Shown piece after piece: positions 6,153 through 13,156 of a stretch of DNA of 18,053 bases (positions are counted from its first letter, which is position 1; the number at the start of each line of letters is the position of its first letter). The DNA is from UBA6901 sp964355495 (lineage in GTDB: Bacteria > Pseudomonadota > Gammaproteobacteria > Acidiferrobacterales > UBA6901). The position numbers and the translations under genes were made by a program. Location of the stretch: the NCBI GenBank assembly GCA_964355495.1, contig CAYHES010000040.1:1-18053 (forward strand), in the 5' to 3' direction. The notes under the pieces were generated by a model. It made no database searches and had not been told where the DNA came from. It saw only the letters and a program-made list of their open reading frames with translations.

Positions 6153-7898
6153 ATGAAACACAAGCAGACCATATTGGTCGCCGGCTTTGCCATACTCACG
6201 GCACTGCCGCTGGCCATGAGCACCGCATTCGCGGCGGAGAAGCCCTCCGGCCACCCGGGTACGCCGGAAACCGAGATGCGCTACAAGGGCGCGCCGGTGC
6301 CGATCAAGCCGGAAGAGGCCAAGGAGACGCTGGGCCCGAAGGCGCCGCCGCTGACCACCGCGGAGTTCACCCGCGCCAAGCAGATTTTCTTTGAGCGCTG
6401 CGCCGGCTGCCACGGCGTGCTGCGCAAGGGCGCGACCGGCAAGCCGCTCACGCCCGACATCACCCTCGGCAAAGGCACAGATTATCTCAAGGTGTTCATC
6501 AACTATGGTTCGCCCGCGGGCATGCCGAACTTCGGCACCGGCGGCGAGCTCTCGGCGAACGACGTCGAGCTGATGGCCAAGTTCCTGCAGCATGAACCGC
6601 CGCAGCCGCCGGAATGGGGCATGAAGGAAATGAAGGCCAGCTGGAAGCTGCTGGTGCCGCCCAACAAGCGGCCGAAGAAGCAGGAGAACAGCTACGACCT
6701 GAGCAACCTGTTCTCGGTGACCTTGCGCGACAGCGGCGAAGTGGCGCTGATCGACGGCGACTCCAAGAAGATCATCACCATCGTCAAGACCGGCTACGCG
6801 GTGCACATCTCGCGCATGTCGCACTCGGGACGCTATCTGTACGTGATCGGCCGCGATGCCCAGGTCAACCTGATCGACCTGTGGATGAAGAAGCCGGACA
6901 ACGTCGCGGTGATCAAGACCGGGCTCGAAGCACGCTCGGTGGACACCTCCAAGTACAAGGGTTACGAGGACAAGTACGCGATCGCCGGCACCTACTGGCC
7001 GCCGCAGTTCACGATCATGAACGGCGACACGCTCGAACCGCTCAAGATCGTCGCCACCCGTGGCTACACCGTGGACACGCAGGAGTATCACCCCGAGCCG
7101 CGCGTGGCAGCGATCGTGGCCTCGCACTTCAAGCCCGAGTTCGTGGTGAACGTGAAGGAAACCGGCCAGACCCTGATGGTGGATTACTCCGACATCAACA
7201 ACCTCAAGATAACCAGCATCGGCACCGAGCGCTTCCTGCATGACGGCGGTTGGGATTCGACCAAGCGCTACTTCATGGTGGCGGCCAACCAGCGCAATAC
7301 CATCGCGGTGGTGGATGCCAAGGAAGACAAGCTGGTGAAGCTGGTGAAGGACGGCGTGGGCAAGATTCCGCATCCCGGCCGCGGCGCGAACATCGACGAT
7401 CCGAAGTTCGGGCCGGTGTGGGCCACCAGCCATCTCGGTGACGAGACCGTGGTGTTGATCGGCACCGACCCGGAGAAGCACAAGGCCAACGCCTGGAAGG
7501 TGGTGCGCACGCTCAAGGCCCAGGGTGGCGGCTCGTTGTTCATCAAGACCCATCCGAAGTCGAAGAACCTGTGGGTGGATACGCCGCTCAACCCGGATGC
7601 CGCCGTCAGCCAGTCGGTCGCGGTGTTCGACATCAACAAACTCGACAAGCCGTTTGAGGTGGTGAAGATCGCCGAGCTGGCCAAGCTGGGCGAAGGGGCG
7701 AAGCGCGTCGTGCAGCCGGAGTACAACAAGGCCGGCGACGAGGTCTGGTTCTCGGTGTGGAACGGCAAGACCCAGGAGTCGGCGATCGTGGTGATCGACG
7801 ACAAGACCCGCAAGCTCAAGGCCGTGATCAAGGACAAGCGCCTGGTCACGCCGACCGGCAAGTTCAACATGTACAACACGCAGCACGATGTGTACTGA
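6153..7898 (+). CDS. nirS: Cytochrome cd1 nitrite reductase (NO-forming)
   Basis: This is the periplasmic homodimeric enzyme that reduces nitrite to nitric oxide in denitrification. The 581-residue precursor begins with a Sec signal peptide (about residues 1-28, ending AFAA). The N-terminal cytochrome c domain has C83-A-G-C86-H87. The C-terminal eight-bladed propeller binds heme d1. By alignment with Pseudomonas aeruginosa NirS recalled from memory, His218 (GYAVHISRM) is the proximal d1 ligand, and His363 (FLHDGGW) and His407 (PHPGRG) are the two active-site histidines (P. aeruginosa His182, His327, His369). The His218-His363 distance is 145, as in that enzyme. The C-terminus TGKFN-YNTQHDVY is also typical. 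All key residues are present, so it should be active. AGGGGAG precedes the ATG. It has its own Fnr-type site and is followed by a terminator. Confidence 0.97.
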   Translation: MKHKQTILVAGFAILTALPLAMSTAFAAEKPSGHPGTPETEMRYKGAPVPIKPEEAKETLGPKAPPLTTAEFTRAKQIFFERCAGCHGVLRKGATGKPLTPDITLGKGTDYLKVFINYGSPAGMPNFGTGGELSANDVELMAKFLQHEPPQPPEWGMKEMKASWKLLVPPNKRPKKQENSYDLSNLFSVTLRDSGEVALIDGDSKKIITIVKTGYAVHISRMSHSGRYLYVIGRDAQVNLIDLWMKKPDNVAVIKTGLEARSVDTSKYKGYEDKYAIAGTYWPPQFTIMNGDTLEPLKIVATRGYTVDTQEYHPEPRVAAIVASHFKPEFVVNVKETGQTLMVDYSDINNLKITSIGTERFLHDGGWDSTKRYFMVAANQRNTIAVVDAKEDKLVKLVKDGVGKIPHPGRGANIDDPKFGPVWATSHLGDETVVLIGTDPEKHKANAWKVVRTLKAQGGGSLFIKTHPKSKNLWVDTPLNPDAAVSQSVAVFDINKLDKPFEVVKIAELAKLGEGAKRVVQPEYNKAGDEVWFSVWNGKTQESAIVVIDDKTRKLKAVIKDKRLVTPTGKFNMYNTQHDVY

Positions 7899-7922
7899 GG
7901 TTTATCCTCCGGTGTGACATTG

Positions 7923-7953
7923 ACGGGGCGGCCTGAAACCGCCCCGTTCTTTT
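7923..7953 (+). terminator. Rho-independent terminator after nirS
   Basis: ACGGGGCGG at 7923-7931 and CCGCCCCGT at 7939-7947 form a perfect 9-bp stem with a 7-base loop, followed by TTCTTTT. Because nirC starts 35 bases later, it may act as an attenuator that lowers expression of the maturation genes relative to nirS. Confidence 0.85.
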
Positions 7954-7988
7954 CCACGCTATCGCACTGTACTGCTACGATAGATGAC

Positions 7989-8312
7989 ATGCAGATCAGG
8001 CTTGGACTATGCGCGTGGCTGATAGCAGGTTTCTTGCCGGTGGTTGTGCTGGCCGAACTCCCGGCCGCGCGTCAGCAGGCGCTGCGGCATCTGCTCGCGC
8101 AGGATTGCGGCTCCTGTCACGGCCTCACGCTGCAAGGCGGGCTCGGGCCGGCACTCACGCGCGCGGCGCTGGCCGGCAAGTCGCCGGAGATGTTGCGTGC
8201 GGTCATTTTGCAAGGTCGTCCGGGCACGCCGATGGCGCCGTGGCAGCCGTTCATGAGCGAGGCCGAGGCCGCATGGTTGGTGCAACAGCTTCTGGAGGGC
8301 AAGGCGCTGTGA
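7989..8312 (+). CDS. nirC: Small c-type cytochrome NirC
   Basis: NirC (cytochrome c55x) is a small periplasmic monoheme cytochrome of nir clusters. It has been proposed as an electron donor to NirS or as an acceptor in heme d1 maturation. The ATG at 7989 gives 107 residues with a signal peptide (about 1-22, ending VVLA) and heme motif C40-G-S-C43-H44. A Met in the G-T-P-M-A-P segment is a likely axial ligand. An earlier in-frame GTG at 7914 is rejected because it would translate the nirS terminator and hide the signal peptide. Its stop overlaps the GTG start of nirF by four bases, which points to translational coupling. Confidence 0.88.
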   Translation: MQIRLGLCAWLIAGFLPVVVLAELPAARQQALRHLLAQDCGSCHGLTLQGGLGPALTRAALAGKSPEMLRAVILQGRPGTPMAPWQPFMSEAEAAWLVQQLLEGKAL

Positions 8313-9496
8313 TTGCTCAACGCAGCCATCAGCGTGTTCCGGCCGCTCTGGCCGGTTGTCTGCTGCTGTGGGTGGCGGGCTGTGCCACGCCACGCGGCAC
8401 TGGTGACCTTGGGCTGGTCATTGAGCGTGCCGCCGGGCGCGTGCAGGTGGTGAACACCAGCCAGCCGCGTTCCCTGGCCACGATTGCCGGCCTGGGCGAT
8501 TTGTCGCATGCCTCGGTGGTGTACTCGCGCGATGCGCGCTACGCCTATGTGTTTGGACGCGACGGTGGTCTCACCAAGGTGGACCTGCTGTGCCGGCGCA
8601 TTGACAAGCGTGTGCTGCAGGCCGGTAATGCCATCGGCGGGGCGATCTCGCAGGACGGAAAGCTGATCGCGGTGTCGAACTACACGCCGGGCGGCGTGAA
8701 GGTGTTCGATGCCGCAACGCTGGAAGCGCTCGCCGATATTCCGGCGGTCTACGGCAACGGCCAGCGTTCCAAGGTCGTGGGGCTGGTCGATGCCCCCGGC
8801 AACCGCTTCGTGTTTTCGCTGTACGACGCCGGTGAAATCTGGATCGCTGATCTGCATGATCCAAAGAAACCGGCGGTGCAGAAATTCCTGAACATCGGCA
8901 AGCAGCCGTACGATGGCACGGTGACTCCGGACGGACGCTATTACATCGCCGGACTGTTCGGCGAAGACGGTTTGGCGCTGCTCGACCTGTGGCAGCCGGA
9001 GCAGGGCGTGCGGCGTGTGCTGCAAGGTTACGGACGCGGCGAGCAGCCGCTGCCAGTGTACAAGATGCCGCACATGGATTACTGGGCACTGGCCGGCGAT
9101 CGCGCCTATGTGCCCGCCGTCGGCCGGCACGAAGTGCTGGTCATCGACCGGCGTTCCTGGAAAGAGACCGGGCGCGTGGCGGTTGCCGGCCAGCCGGTGT
9201 TTGTCGTGGCGCGTCCGGACGGTCGCCAGGTCTGGGTCAATTTTGCGCCGCCGCACAATGACACGCTGCAGGTGATCGACACCTTGACCGGGAAGATTGT
9301 GCAGACGTTAACACCCGGCAAGGCGGTATTGCACCTGGAGTTCACCCCGCGCGGCGAGAACGTCTGGATCTCGGTGCGCGACGACAATCGCGTGGATGTG
9401 TACGACACCGGGACCTTTGCGAAAATCGCGACACTACCGGCGCAGAACCCGAGCGGCATTTTCTTCACGCCACGCGCGCACCGCATCGGACAGTGA
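8309..9496 (+). CDS. nirF: Heme d1 biosynthesis lipoprotein NirF
   Basis: NirF is a periplasmic, membrane-anchored protein essential for heme d1 formation. It resembles the d1-binding propeller of NirS but lacks a cytochrome c domain. The GTG at 8309 overlaps the nirC stop and is preceded by a GGAGG. It gives 395 residues, the usual family length, and starts a lipoprotein signal with lipobox V22-A-G-C25. Longer upstream readings of this frame only overlap nirC out of frame. The body shows propeller-like repeats (for example SQDGKLIAVSNY, TPDGRYYIAGL, TPRGENVWISVRDDNRVDVYD). It probably acts with NirN late in the pathway on a d1 precursor. All signals agree with an intact gene. Confidence 0.93.
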   Translation: MIAQRSHQRVPAALAGCLLLWVAGCATPRGTGDLGLVIERAAGRVQVVNTSQPRSLATIAGLGDLSHASVVYSRDARYAYVFGRDGGLTKVDLLCRRIDKRVLQAGNAIGGAISQDGKLIAVSNYTPGGVKVFDAATLEALADIPAVYGNGQRSKVVGLVDAPGNRFVFSLYDAGEIWIADLHDPKKPAVQKFLNIGKQPYDGTVTPDGRYYIAGLFGEDGLALLDLWQPEQGVRRVLQGYGRGEQPLPVYKMPHMDYWALAGDRAYVPAVGRHEVLVIDRRSWKETGRVAVAGQPVFVVARPDGRQVWVNFAPPHNDTLQVIDTLTGKIVQTLTPGKAVLHLEFTPRGENVWISVRDDNRVDVYDTGTFAKIATLPAQNPSGIFFTPRAHRIGQ

Positions 9497-9509
9497 CTAT
9501 TATATGTAG

Positions 9510-9608
9510 GGTGGGTTAGGCGCCCATATTTGGATCGCCGTATCGCCAACTCCCCCTCTCCCGCGCAAGCGGGAGAGGGCAAGGGGTGAGGGTGCGCCGT
9601 AACCCACC
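9510..9608. repeat. REP-like hairpin nested in a longer inverted repeat
   Basis: The outer arms are GGTGGGTTAGGCGC at 9510-9523 and GCGCC-G-TAACCCACC at 9594-9608, complementary apart from one bulged base. Inside lies CCCTCTCCCGC (9554-9564), loop GCAA, GCGGGAGAGGG (9569-9579), a perfect 11-bp stem. The inner type recurs in the array at the window end. It separates nirF from nirD. Confidence 0.7.
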
Positions 9609-9647
9609 GATCGACAAGAGACGAAGCCACAAGGCGACAGGACTGGT

Positions 9648-10115
9648 ATGCAATCGAACGAAGCGGTGCTAAATGACCTGGAACGCCGCCTGCTGAATGA
9701 CTTTCAGCATGACTTCCCCTTGTCGCCAACACCCTACGCCGATATCGCACACAAGCTGGGCGTGAGCGAGGCCGAGGTGCTGGCAGCGCTGACACGTCTC
9801 CAGCAGCAGGGCGCGGTGTCGCGCGTCGGCGCCGTGCTGCGTCCCAACACCGTGGGAGTGAGCACGCTCGCCGCCATGGCCGTGCCGAACGCCGAGCTGG
9901 AGACGGTGGCGGCGTTGGTGAGCGCTTATGCGGAGGTCAATCACAACTACGAGCGCGAACACTCGTTGAACCTCTGGTTCGTGGTCACCGCGCCCGACAA
10001 TGCGCGTCTGCAGCAGGTGCTGGACGATGTTGCTTCACGCAGCGGTTACGAAGTTCTGCCGTTCCCGCTGCTTGAGGATTATCACATCGACTTGGGGTTT
10101 GATCTAAAAATATGA
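9648..10115 (+). CDS. nirD: Siroheme decarboxylase subunit, NirD/NirG type
   Basis: NirD, L, G and H remove two acetate carboxyl groups from siroheme to give 12,18-didecarboxysiroheme, the first dedicated steps to heme d1. They look like Lrp/AsnC regulators but are cytoplasmic enzymes. This 155-residue protein has an AsnC-like winged helix (about residues 8-60, PTPYADIAHKLGVSEAEVLAALTRL) and an AsnC/RAM-like domain with the type motif HNYEREH-LNLWFV near residues 103-115. AGGA lies 5 bases before the ATG. The stop overlaps the next start as ATGA. It is named nirD by order after nirF; nirG is possible. Confidence 0.82.
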   Translation: MQSNEAVLNDLERRLLNDFQHDFPLSPTPYADIAHKLGVSEAEVLAALTRLQQQGAVSRVGAVLRPNTVGVSTLAAMAVPNAELETVAALVSAYAEVNHNYEREHSLNLWFVVTAPDNARLQQVLDDVASRSGYEVLPFPLLEDYHIDLGFDLKI

Positions 10116-10759
10116 CAAGACGAAATCCGCAAACGGGACATCCCTGTCCCGCGGCCCTCGCCTCGATCCAATCGGCGACGAGCGCAGCGAGTAGGGCTTC
10201 TGATTTGGACCTGGCTGTGGCCAAGCCGGTGTCGTCGAGCGTGGTAATCGGGATCGACGAAAACGACCGACGTGTGTTGGCGGCTATCCAGAGCGGCCTG
10301 CCGCTGGTGCCGCGCCCGTATGCCGAGATCGGCGCGCGATTGGGCCTGAGCGAGGCCGAGGTCATGGCGCGTCTGCAACAGCTGCAGGCGCGCGGAGTGA
10401 TTCGCCGCTTCGGCGTGGTGGTGCGGCATCACGAGGTCGGCTACGGCGCCAACGCCATGGTGGTGTGGGACGTGCCGGATGCGCAGGTGCGCGAGCTGGG
10501 ACGCTGTCTCGCCGGGTTCGATTTCATCACGCTCTGTTACCGCCGCCCGCGCCACCTGCCGCAGTGGCGCTACAACCTGTATTGCATGATTCATGGCAAG
10601 ACCCGTGAGGACGTGTTGTCGAACCTTGAGTGGACGGTGAACCGCTGCGGCTTGCAAAGCCTGCCGCACGAGGTGCTGTTCAGCCGCCGGCGTTTCAAGC
10701 AACGTGGCGCCGTGTACTTTGCCGAACCACAGGCCATGGGCTCGGCGGGCGAGGCCTGA
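10112..10759 (+). CDS. nirL: Siroheme decarboxylase subunit, NirL/NirH type, N-terminally extended
   Basis: This partner-type subunit of the NirDLGH siroheme decarboxylase system overlaps nirD by four bases. The conserved fold starts only near residue 45 (IDENDRRVLAAIQSGLPLVPRPYAEIG). It carries the NirL/H signature CYRRPRHLP-W-YNLYCMIHG and ends near RRRFKQRGAVYF. The first 40 or so residues are low in family similarity, rich in Ala/Ser, and contain a palindromic DNA repeat shared with the start of nirG, so they may be a repeat-derived addition. Translation may start later, for example at a GTG near 10229, although coupling to nirD favours the ATG at 10112. At 215 residues it is longer than the usual 160-180. 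The NirL/NirH choice rests on gene order. Confidence 0.8.
   Translation: MTRRNPQTGHPCPAALASIQSATSAASRASDLDLAVAKPVSSSVVIGIDENDRRVLAAIQSGLPLVPRPYAEIGARLGLSEAEVMARLQQLQARGVIRRFGVVVRHHEVGYGANAMVVWDVPDAQVRELGRCLAGFDFITLCYRRPRHLPQWRYNLYCMIHGKTREDVLSNLEWTVNRCGLQSLPHEVLFSRRRFKQRGAVYFAEPQAMGSAGEA
10122..10160 (+). repeat. Repeat copy inside the 5' end of nirL
   Basis: About 39 bases match 10766-10803 with few differences and one length change. The copy includes GGGACATCCCTGTCCC (10135-10150), a perfect 6-bp stem around TCCC, then GCGGCCCTCG. It lies in the non-conserved N-terminal coding part of nirL. Confidence 0.65.
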
Positions 10760-10762
10760 GTC

Positions 10763-11287
10763 ATGGAAACCGCAGACGGTCCATCCCTGGCCCGCGGCCC
10801 TCGGACACGAGTCCCTGACGTCCCGCCTATTACGTCTCCCATCGGCGATGCCCTGGATCGTGCCATCATCAACAACCTGCAAGGCGGCTTTCCGGTCTGC
10901 GACGAGCCGTACCGCGAGGTCGCCAGCCAGCTCGGCACAAGCGCGGAAGAATTGCTGCGCCGGCTCGATGCCCTGCTGGAGAACGGCACACTGTCGCGCT
11001 TCGGGCCGATGTACCACGCCGAGCGTCTCGGCGGCGGCTTGACCCTCGCGGCCATGCAGATTCCGCCGCAAGACTTCGAACGCGTGGCGGCGATGGTCAA
11101 CGCCTTTCCGGAAGTCGCGCACAACTACGCGCGCGAGCATGCCCTCAACATGTGGTTCGTGCTGGCGACCGAAACCCCGGATCGCATCGACCAGGTGATT
11201 GCCGCGATCGAGCGCGATACCGGTTACCCGGTGCACAATATGCCGAAGCGCGAGGAGTTCTTCGTCGGCCTGAGGTTCGAGGCATGA
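10763..11287 (+). CDS. nirG: Siroheme decarboxylase subunit, NirD/NirG type, N-terminally extended
   Basis: This is the second NirD/G-type subunit, 174 residues. The conserved region starts near residue 29 (ALDRAIINNLQGGFPVCDEPYREVASQLG). The type signature HNYAREHALNMWFVLATE follows, and the C-terminus is EEFFVGLRF. The extra N-terminal part is encoded by the second copy of a short palindromic repeat and is Pro/Arg-rich, with no in-frame ATG closer to the domain. Three bases separate it from nirL. Its stop overlaps the nirH start as ATGA, so the subunits are probably translated in step. The nirG name is positional. AsnC-like annotation as a regulator would be misleading in this context. Confidence 0.8.
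   Translation: METADGPSLARGPRTRVPDVPPITSPIGDALDRAIINNLQGGFPVCDEPYREVASQLGTSAEELLRRLDALLENGTLSRFGPMYHAERLGGGLTLAAMQIPPQDFERVAAMVNAFPEVAHNYAREHALNMWFVLATETPDRIDQVIAAIERDTGYPVHNMPKREEFFVGLRFEA
10766..10803 (+). repeat. Repeat copy inside the 5' end of nirG
   Basis: This matches the 10122-10160 copy. Its palindrome GGTCCATCCCTGGCCC (10778-10793) has one mismatched pair. It encodes part of the unusual N-terminal extension of nirG. Confidence 0.6.
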
Positions 11288-11808
11288 CGCCGCGTCCCGC
11301 CACCGCCATGCGTCCGGACAGCAGCGCGCCGCCGCTGGATGCAATCGACCGCCAGATCATCGTGGCCACCCAGTCCGGTCTGCCGCGCGTGGCGCGCCCC
11401 TATCACGCCATCGCCGCCCAGCTGGGCGTGGCGGCGGAAGAAGTCATGCGGCGCCTGCGGCGCATGCTGGAGAGCGGTATTATCCGTCGCATCGGCGCGG
11501 TGCCGAATCACTACGCGCTCGGCTACAAGGCGAACGGCATGTCGGTGTGGGACGTGCCGGACGAACGCGTGCGCGAACTGGGCGAAAAGATCGGCGCGCT
11601 CGATGCCGTCAGCCACTGTTATCATCGCCCCCGGCATCCGCCGGCCTGGCCGTACAACCTGTTCGCCATGGTGCATGGCCGCGACCGCGACGAAGTCGAA
11701 GCCAAGGTTCGCGCCATCGCCGACCTGCTCGGGACCGCGGACCGCGGCCACACGGTGCTGTACAGTACGCGTATCCTGAAAAAAACTGGGTTAAGAATCA
11801 GTGTTTAG
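11284..11808 (+). CDS. nirH: Siroheme decarboxylase subunit, NirL/NirH type
   Basis: This is the fourth AsnC-like paralogue, 174 residues from the ATG at 11284, which overlaps the nirG stop by four bases. The longer in-frame reading from 11152 overlaps nirG and is rejected. The conserved region begins near residue 18 (LDAIDRQIIVATQSGLPRVARPYHAIAAQLG). It continues with the signature IGAVPNHYALGYKANGMSVWDVPD and CYHRPRHPPAWPYNLFAMVHG, and ends RILKKTGLRISV. It should form a heteromeric decarboxylase with a NirD/G-type partner. The stop codon touches the inverted repeat that separates it from nirJ. Confidence 0.82.
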   Translation: MTPRPATAMRPDSSAPPLDAIDRQIIVATQSGLPRVARPYHAIAAQLGVAAEEVMRRLRRMLESGIIRRIGAVPNHYALGYKANGMSVWDVPDERVRELGEKIGALDAVSHCYHRPRHPPAWPYNLFAMVHGRDRDEVEAKVRAIADLLGTADRGHTVLYSTRILKKTGLRISV

Positions 11809-11885
11809 TTTTAAGTGTTGAGTGATTAGTTAATGCGCGCTTCGCGCACCCTTAACTAAAAACTTGCAACTCAACACTCAAAACT
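11807..11885. repeat. 79-bp nested palindrome between nirH and nirJ
   Basis: The outer arms AGTTTT-A-AGTGTTGAGT (11807-11823) and ACTCAACACT-C-AAAACT (11869-11885) pair over 17 positions with one mismatch. Inside are TTAGTTAA (11826-11833) with TTAACTAA (11852-11859), and TGCGCG (11834-11839) with CGCGCA (11843-11848). It is AT-rich against a GC-rich background, has no coding capacity, and ends one base before the nirJ GGAGG. It looks like a MITE-like or large REP-type element. Confidence 0.75.
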
Positions 11886-11896
11886 GGAGGTTAAAA

Positions 11897-13096
11897 ATGT
11901 TCCGCATCAGCCAGTACATGCAAGAGATCGGCAACCCGACACCGCTCGGGCCGAAGCGCAATCCGCCCGGCCCGGTGGTGATCTGGAATTTGATCCGGCG
12001 CTGTAACCTGGCCTGCAAGCACTGCTACTCGATCTCGGCCGACACCGACTTCCCCGGTGAGCTGTCTACCGCTGAAGTCTACAGGGTTATGGACGACCTC
12101 AAAGGCTTCAAGGTGCCGGTGCTGATTCTGTCCGGCGGCGAGCCGCTGCTGCGGCCCGATATCTTCGACATCTCGCGCCGCGCCAAGGCCATGGGCTTCT
12201 ACGTCGGCCTGTCCACCAACGGCACGCTCATCGACGAAGGCATGATCGACCGCATTGCCGGCATCGGCTACGACTACGTCGGCATCAGCATCGACGGCAT
12301 CCAGGAAACCCACGACCGTTTCCGTCGCCTGGACGGCGCCTACGATGCCTCGATGAAGGCCATCCGCCTGTGTCATGCACGCGGCATCAAGGTCGGCATG
12401 CGTTTCACCATGACTCAGGACAACGCGCATGAGTTGCCTGAATTGCTGGATCTCATGGAGACCGAGGGCATCGACAAGTTCTATCTCTCGCATCTCAACT
12501 ATGCGGGACGTGGCAACATCAACCGCAAGGACGATGTGATTCTCAAGACCACGCGCTGGGCGATGGACCTGCTGTTTGACCGCTGCTGGGATTACACGCA
12601 ACGCGGACTGCATAAAGAGTTTGTCACCGGCAACAACGATGCCGACGGCGTCTATCTGTTGTTTTGGGTGCGCAAGCATTTCCCGCAGCACGAAGCACAT
12701 CTGCGCGCCAAGCTTGCGCAGTGGGGCGGCAACTCCTCGGGCGTGAACATTGCCAACATCGACAACCTCGGCCAGGTCCACCCGGATACCTTCTGGTGGC
12801 ATTACAGCCTCGGCAATGTGAAGCAACGGCCGTTCTCGCAGATCTGGCCCGACACCGCCGACCCGCTCATGGCCGGCCTCAAGGCGAGCCCCAGGCAGAT
12901 CAAGGGACGCTGCGGCGCGTGCCACTACTTCGACATTTGCGGCGGCAACACGCGCGTGCGCGCGCACCAGCTTACCAACGACCCGTGGGCGGAAGATCCG
13001 GCCTGCTATCTGGCCGACGAAGAGATCGGTGTTGCCGGGCAGGGCGAGCGCCTGATGAACCGCCCTTACAGCCGTATCCCCATCGCGCGGGCGTAG
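11897..13096 (+). CDS. nirJ: Radical SAM heme d1 synthase NirJ
   Basis: NirJ is a cytoplasmic radical SAM protein acting on 12,18-didecarboxysiroheme to remove propionate side chains on the way to the dioxo groups of heme d1. The ATG at 11897 follows a GGAGG and gives 399 residues, near the family length. An earlier in-frame start at 11864 lies in the palindrome and is rejected. The radical SAM cluster motif is C36-x3-C40-x2-C43 (RCNLACKHCYS), followed by SGGEPLLRPDI and a TIM-barrel-like core. The C-terminal SPASM-like region has C339, C342, C348 and C370, which should hold a second cluster. All expected cysteines are present. Confidence 0.95.
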   Translation: MFRISQYMQEIGNPTPLGPKRNPPGPVVIWNLIRRCNLACKHCYSISADTDFPGELSTAEVYRVMDDLKGFKVPVLILSGGEPLLRPDIFDISRRAKAMGFYVGLSTNGTLIDEGMIDRIAGIGYDYVGISIDGIQETHDRFRRLDGAYDASMKAIRLCHARGIKVGMRFTMTQDNAHELPELLDLMETEGIDKFYLSHLNYAGRGNINRKDDVILKTTRWAMDLLFDRCWDYTQRGLHKEFVTGNNDADGVYLLFWVRKHFPQHEAHLRAKLAQWGGNSSGVNIANIDNLGQVHPDTFWWHYSLGNVKQRPFSQIWPDTADPLMAGLKASPRQIKGRCGACHYFDICGGNTRVRAHQLTNDPWAEDPACYLADEEIGVAGQGERLMNRPYSRIPIARA

Positions 13097-13126
13097 GTTG
13101 ATGGGGTGAGCGTAGCGAACCCCAAC
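13097..13126. repeat. Small inverted repeat between nirJ and nirN
   Basis: GTTGATGGGGT and ACCCCAAC flank an 11-base centre (GAGCGTAGCGA), pairing apart from a two-base bulge. It starts directly after the nirJ stop. With no T-tract it is more like a dispersed repeat than a terminator. A TGTGATAAT at 13134-13142 resembles an extended -10 and could add a weak promoter for nirN. Confidence 0.5.
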
Positions 13127-13156
13127 TGTGCTTTGTGATAATTTACGAATGCCACC

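Noticed and set aside
6069..7886. Long minus-strand open frame opposite nirS
   Set aside because: Antisense shadow of an unambiguous nirS; no ribosome binding site or domain.
9648..11808. Four Lrp/AsnC-type transcription regulators
   Set aside because: Four in a row between nirF and nirJ, with the HNYxREH and WPYNLF signatures, are the known siroheme decarboxylase subunits, not regulators.
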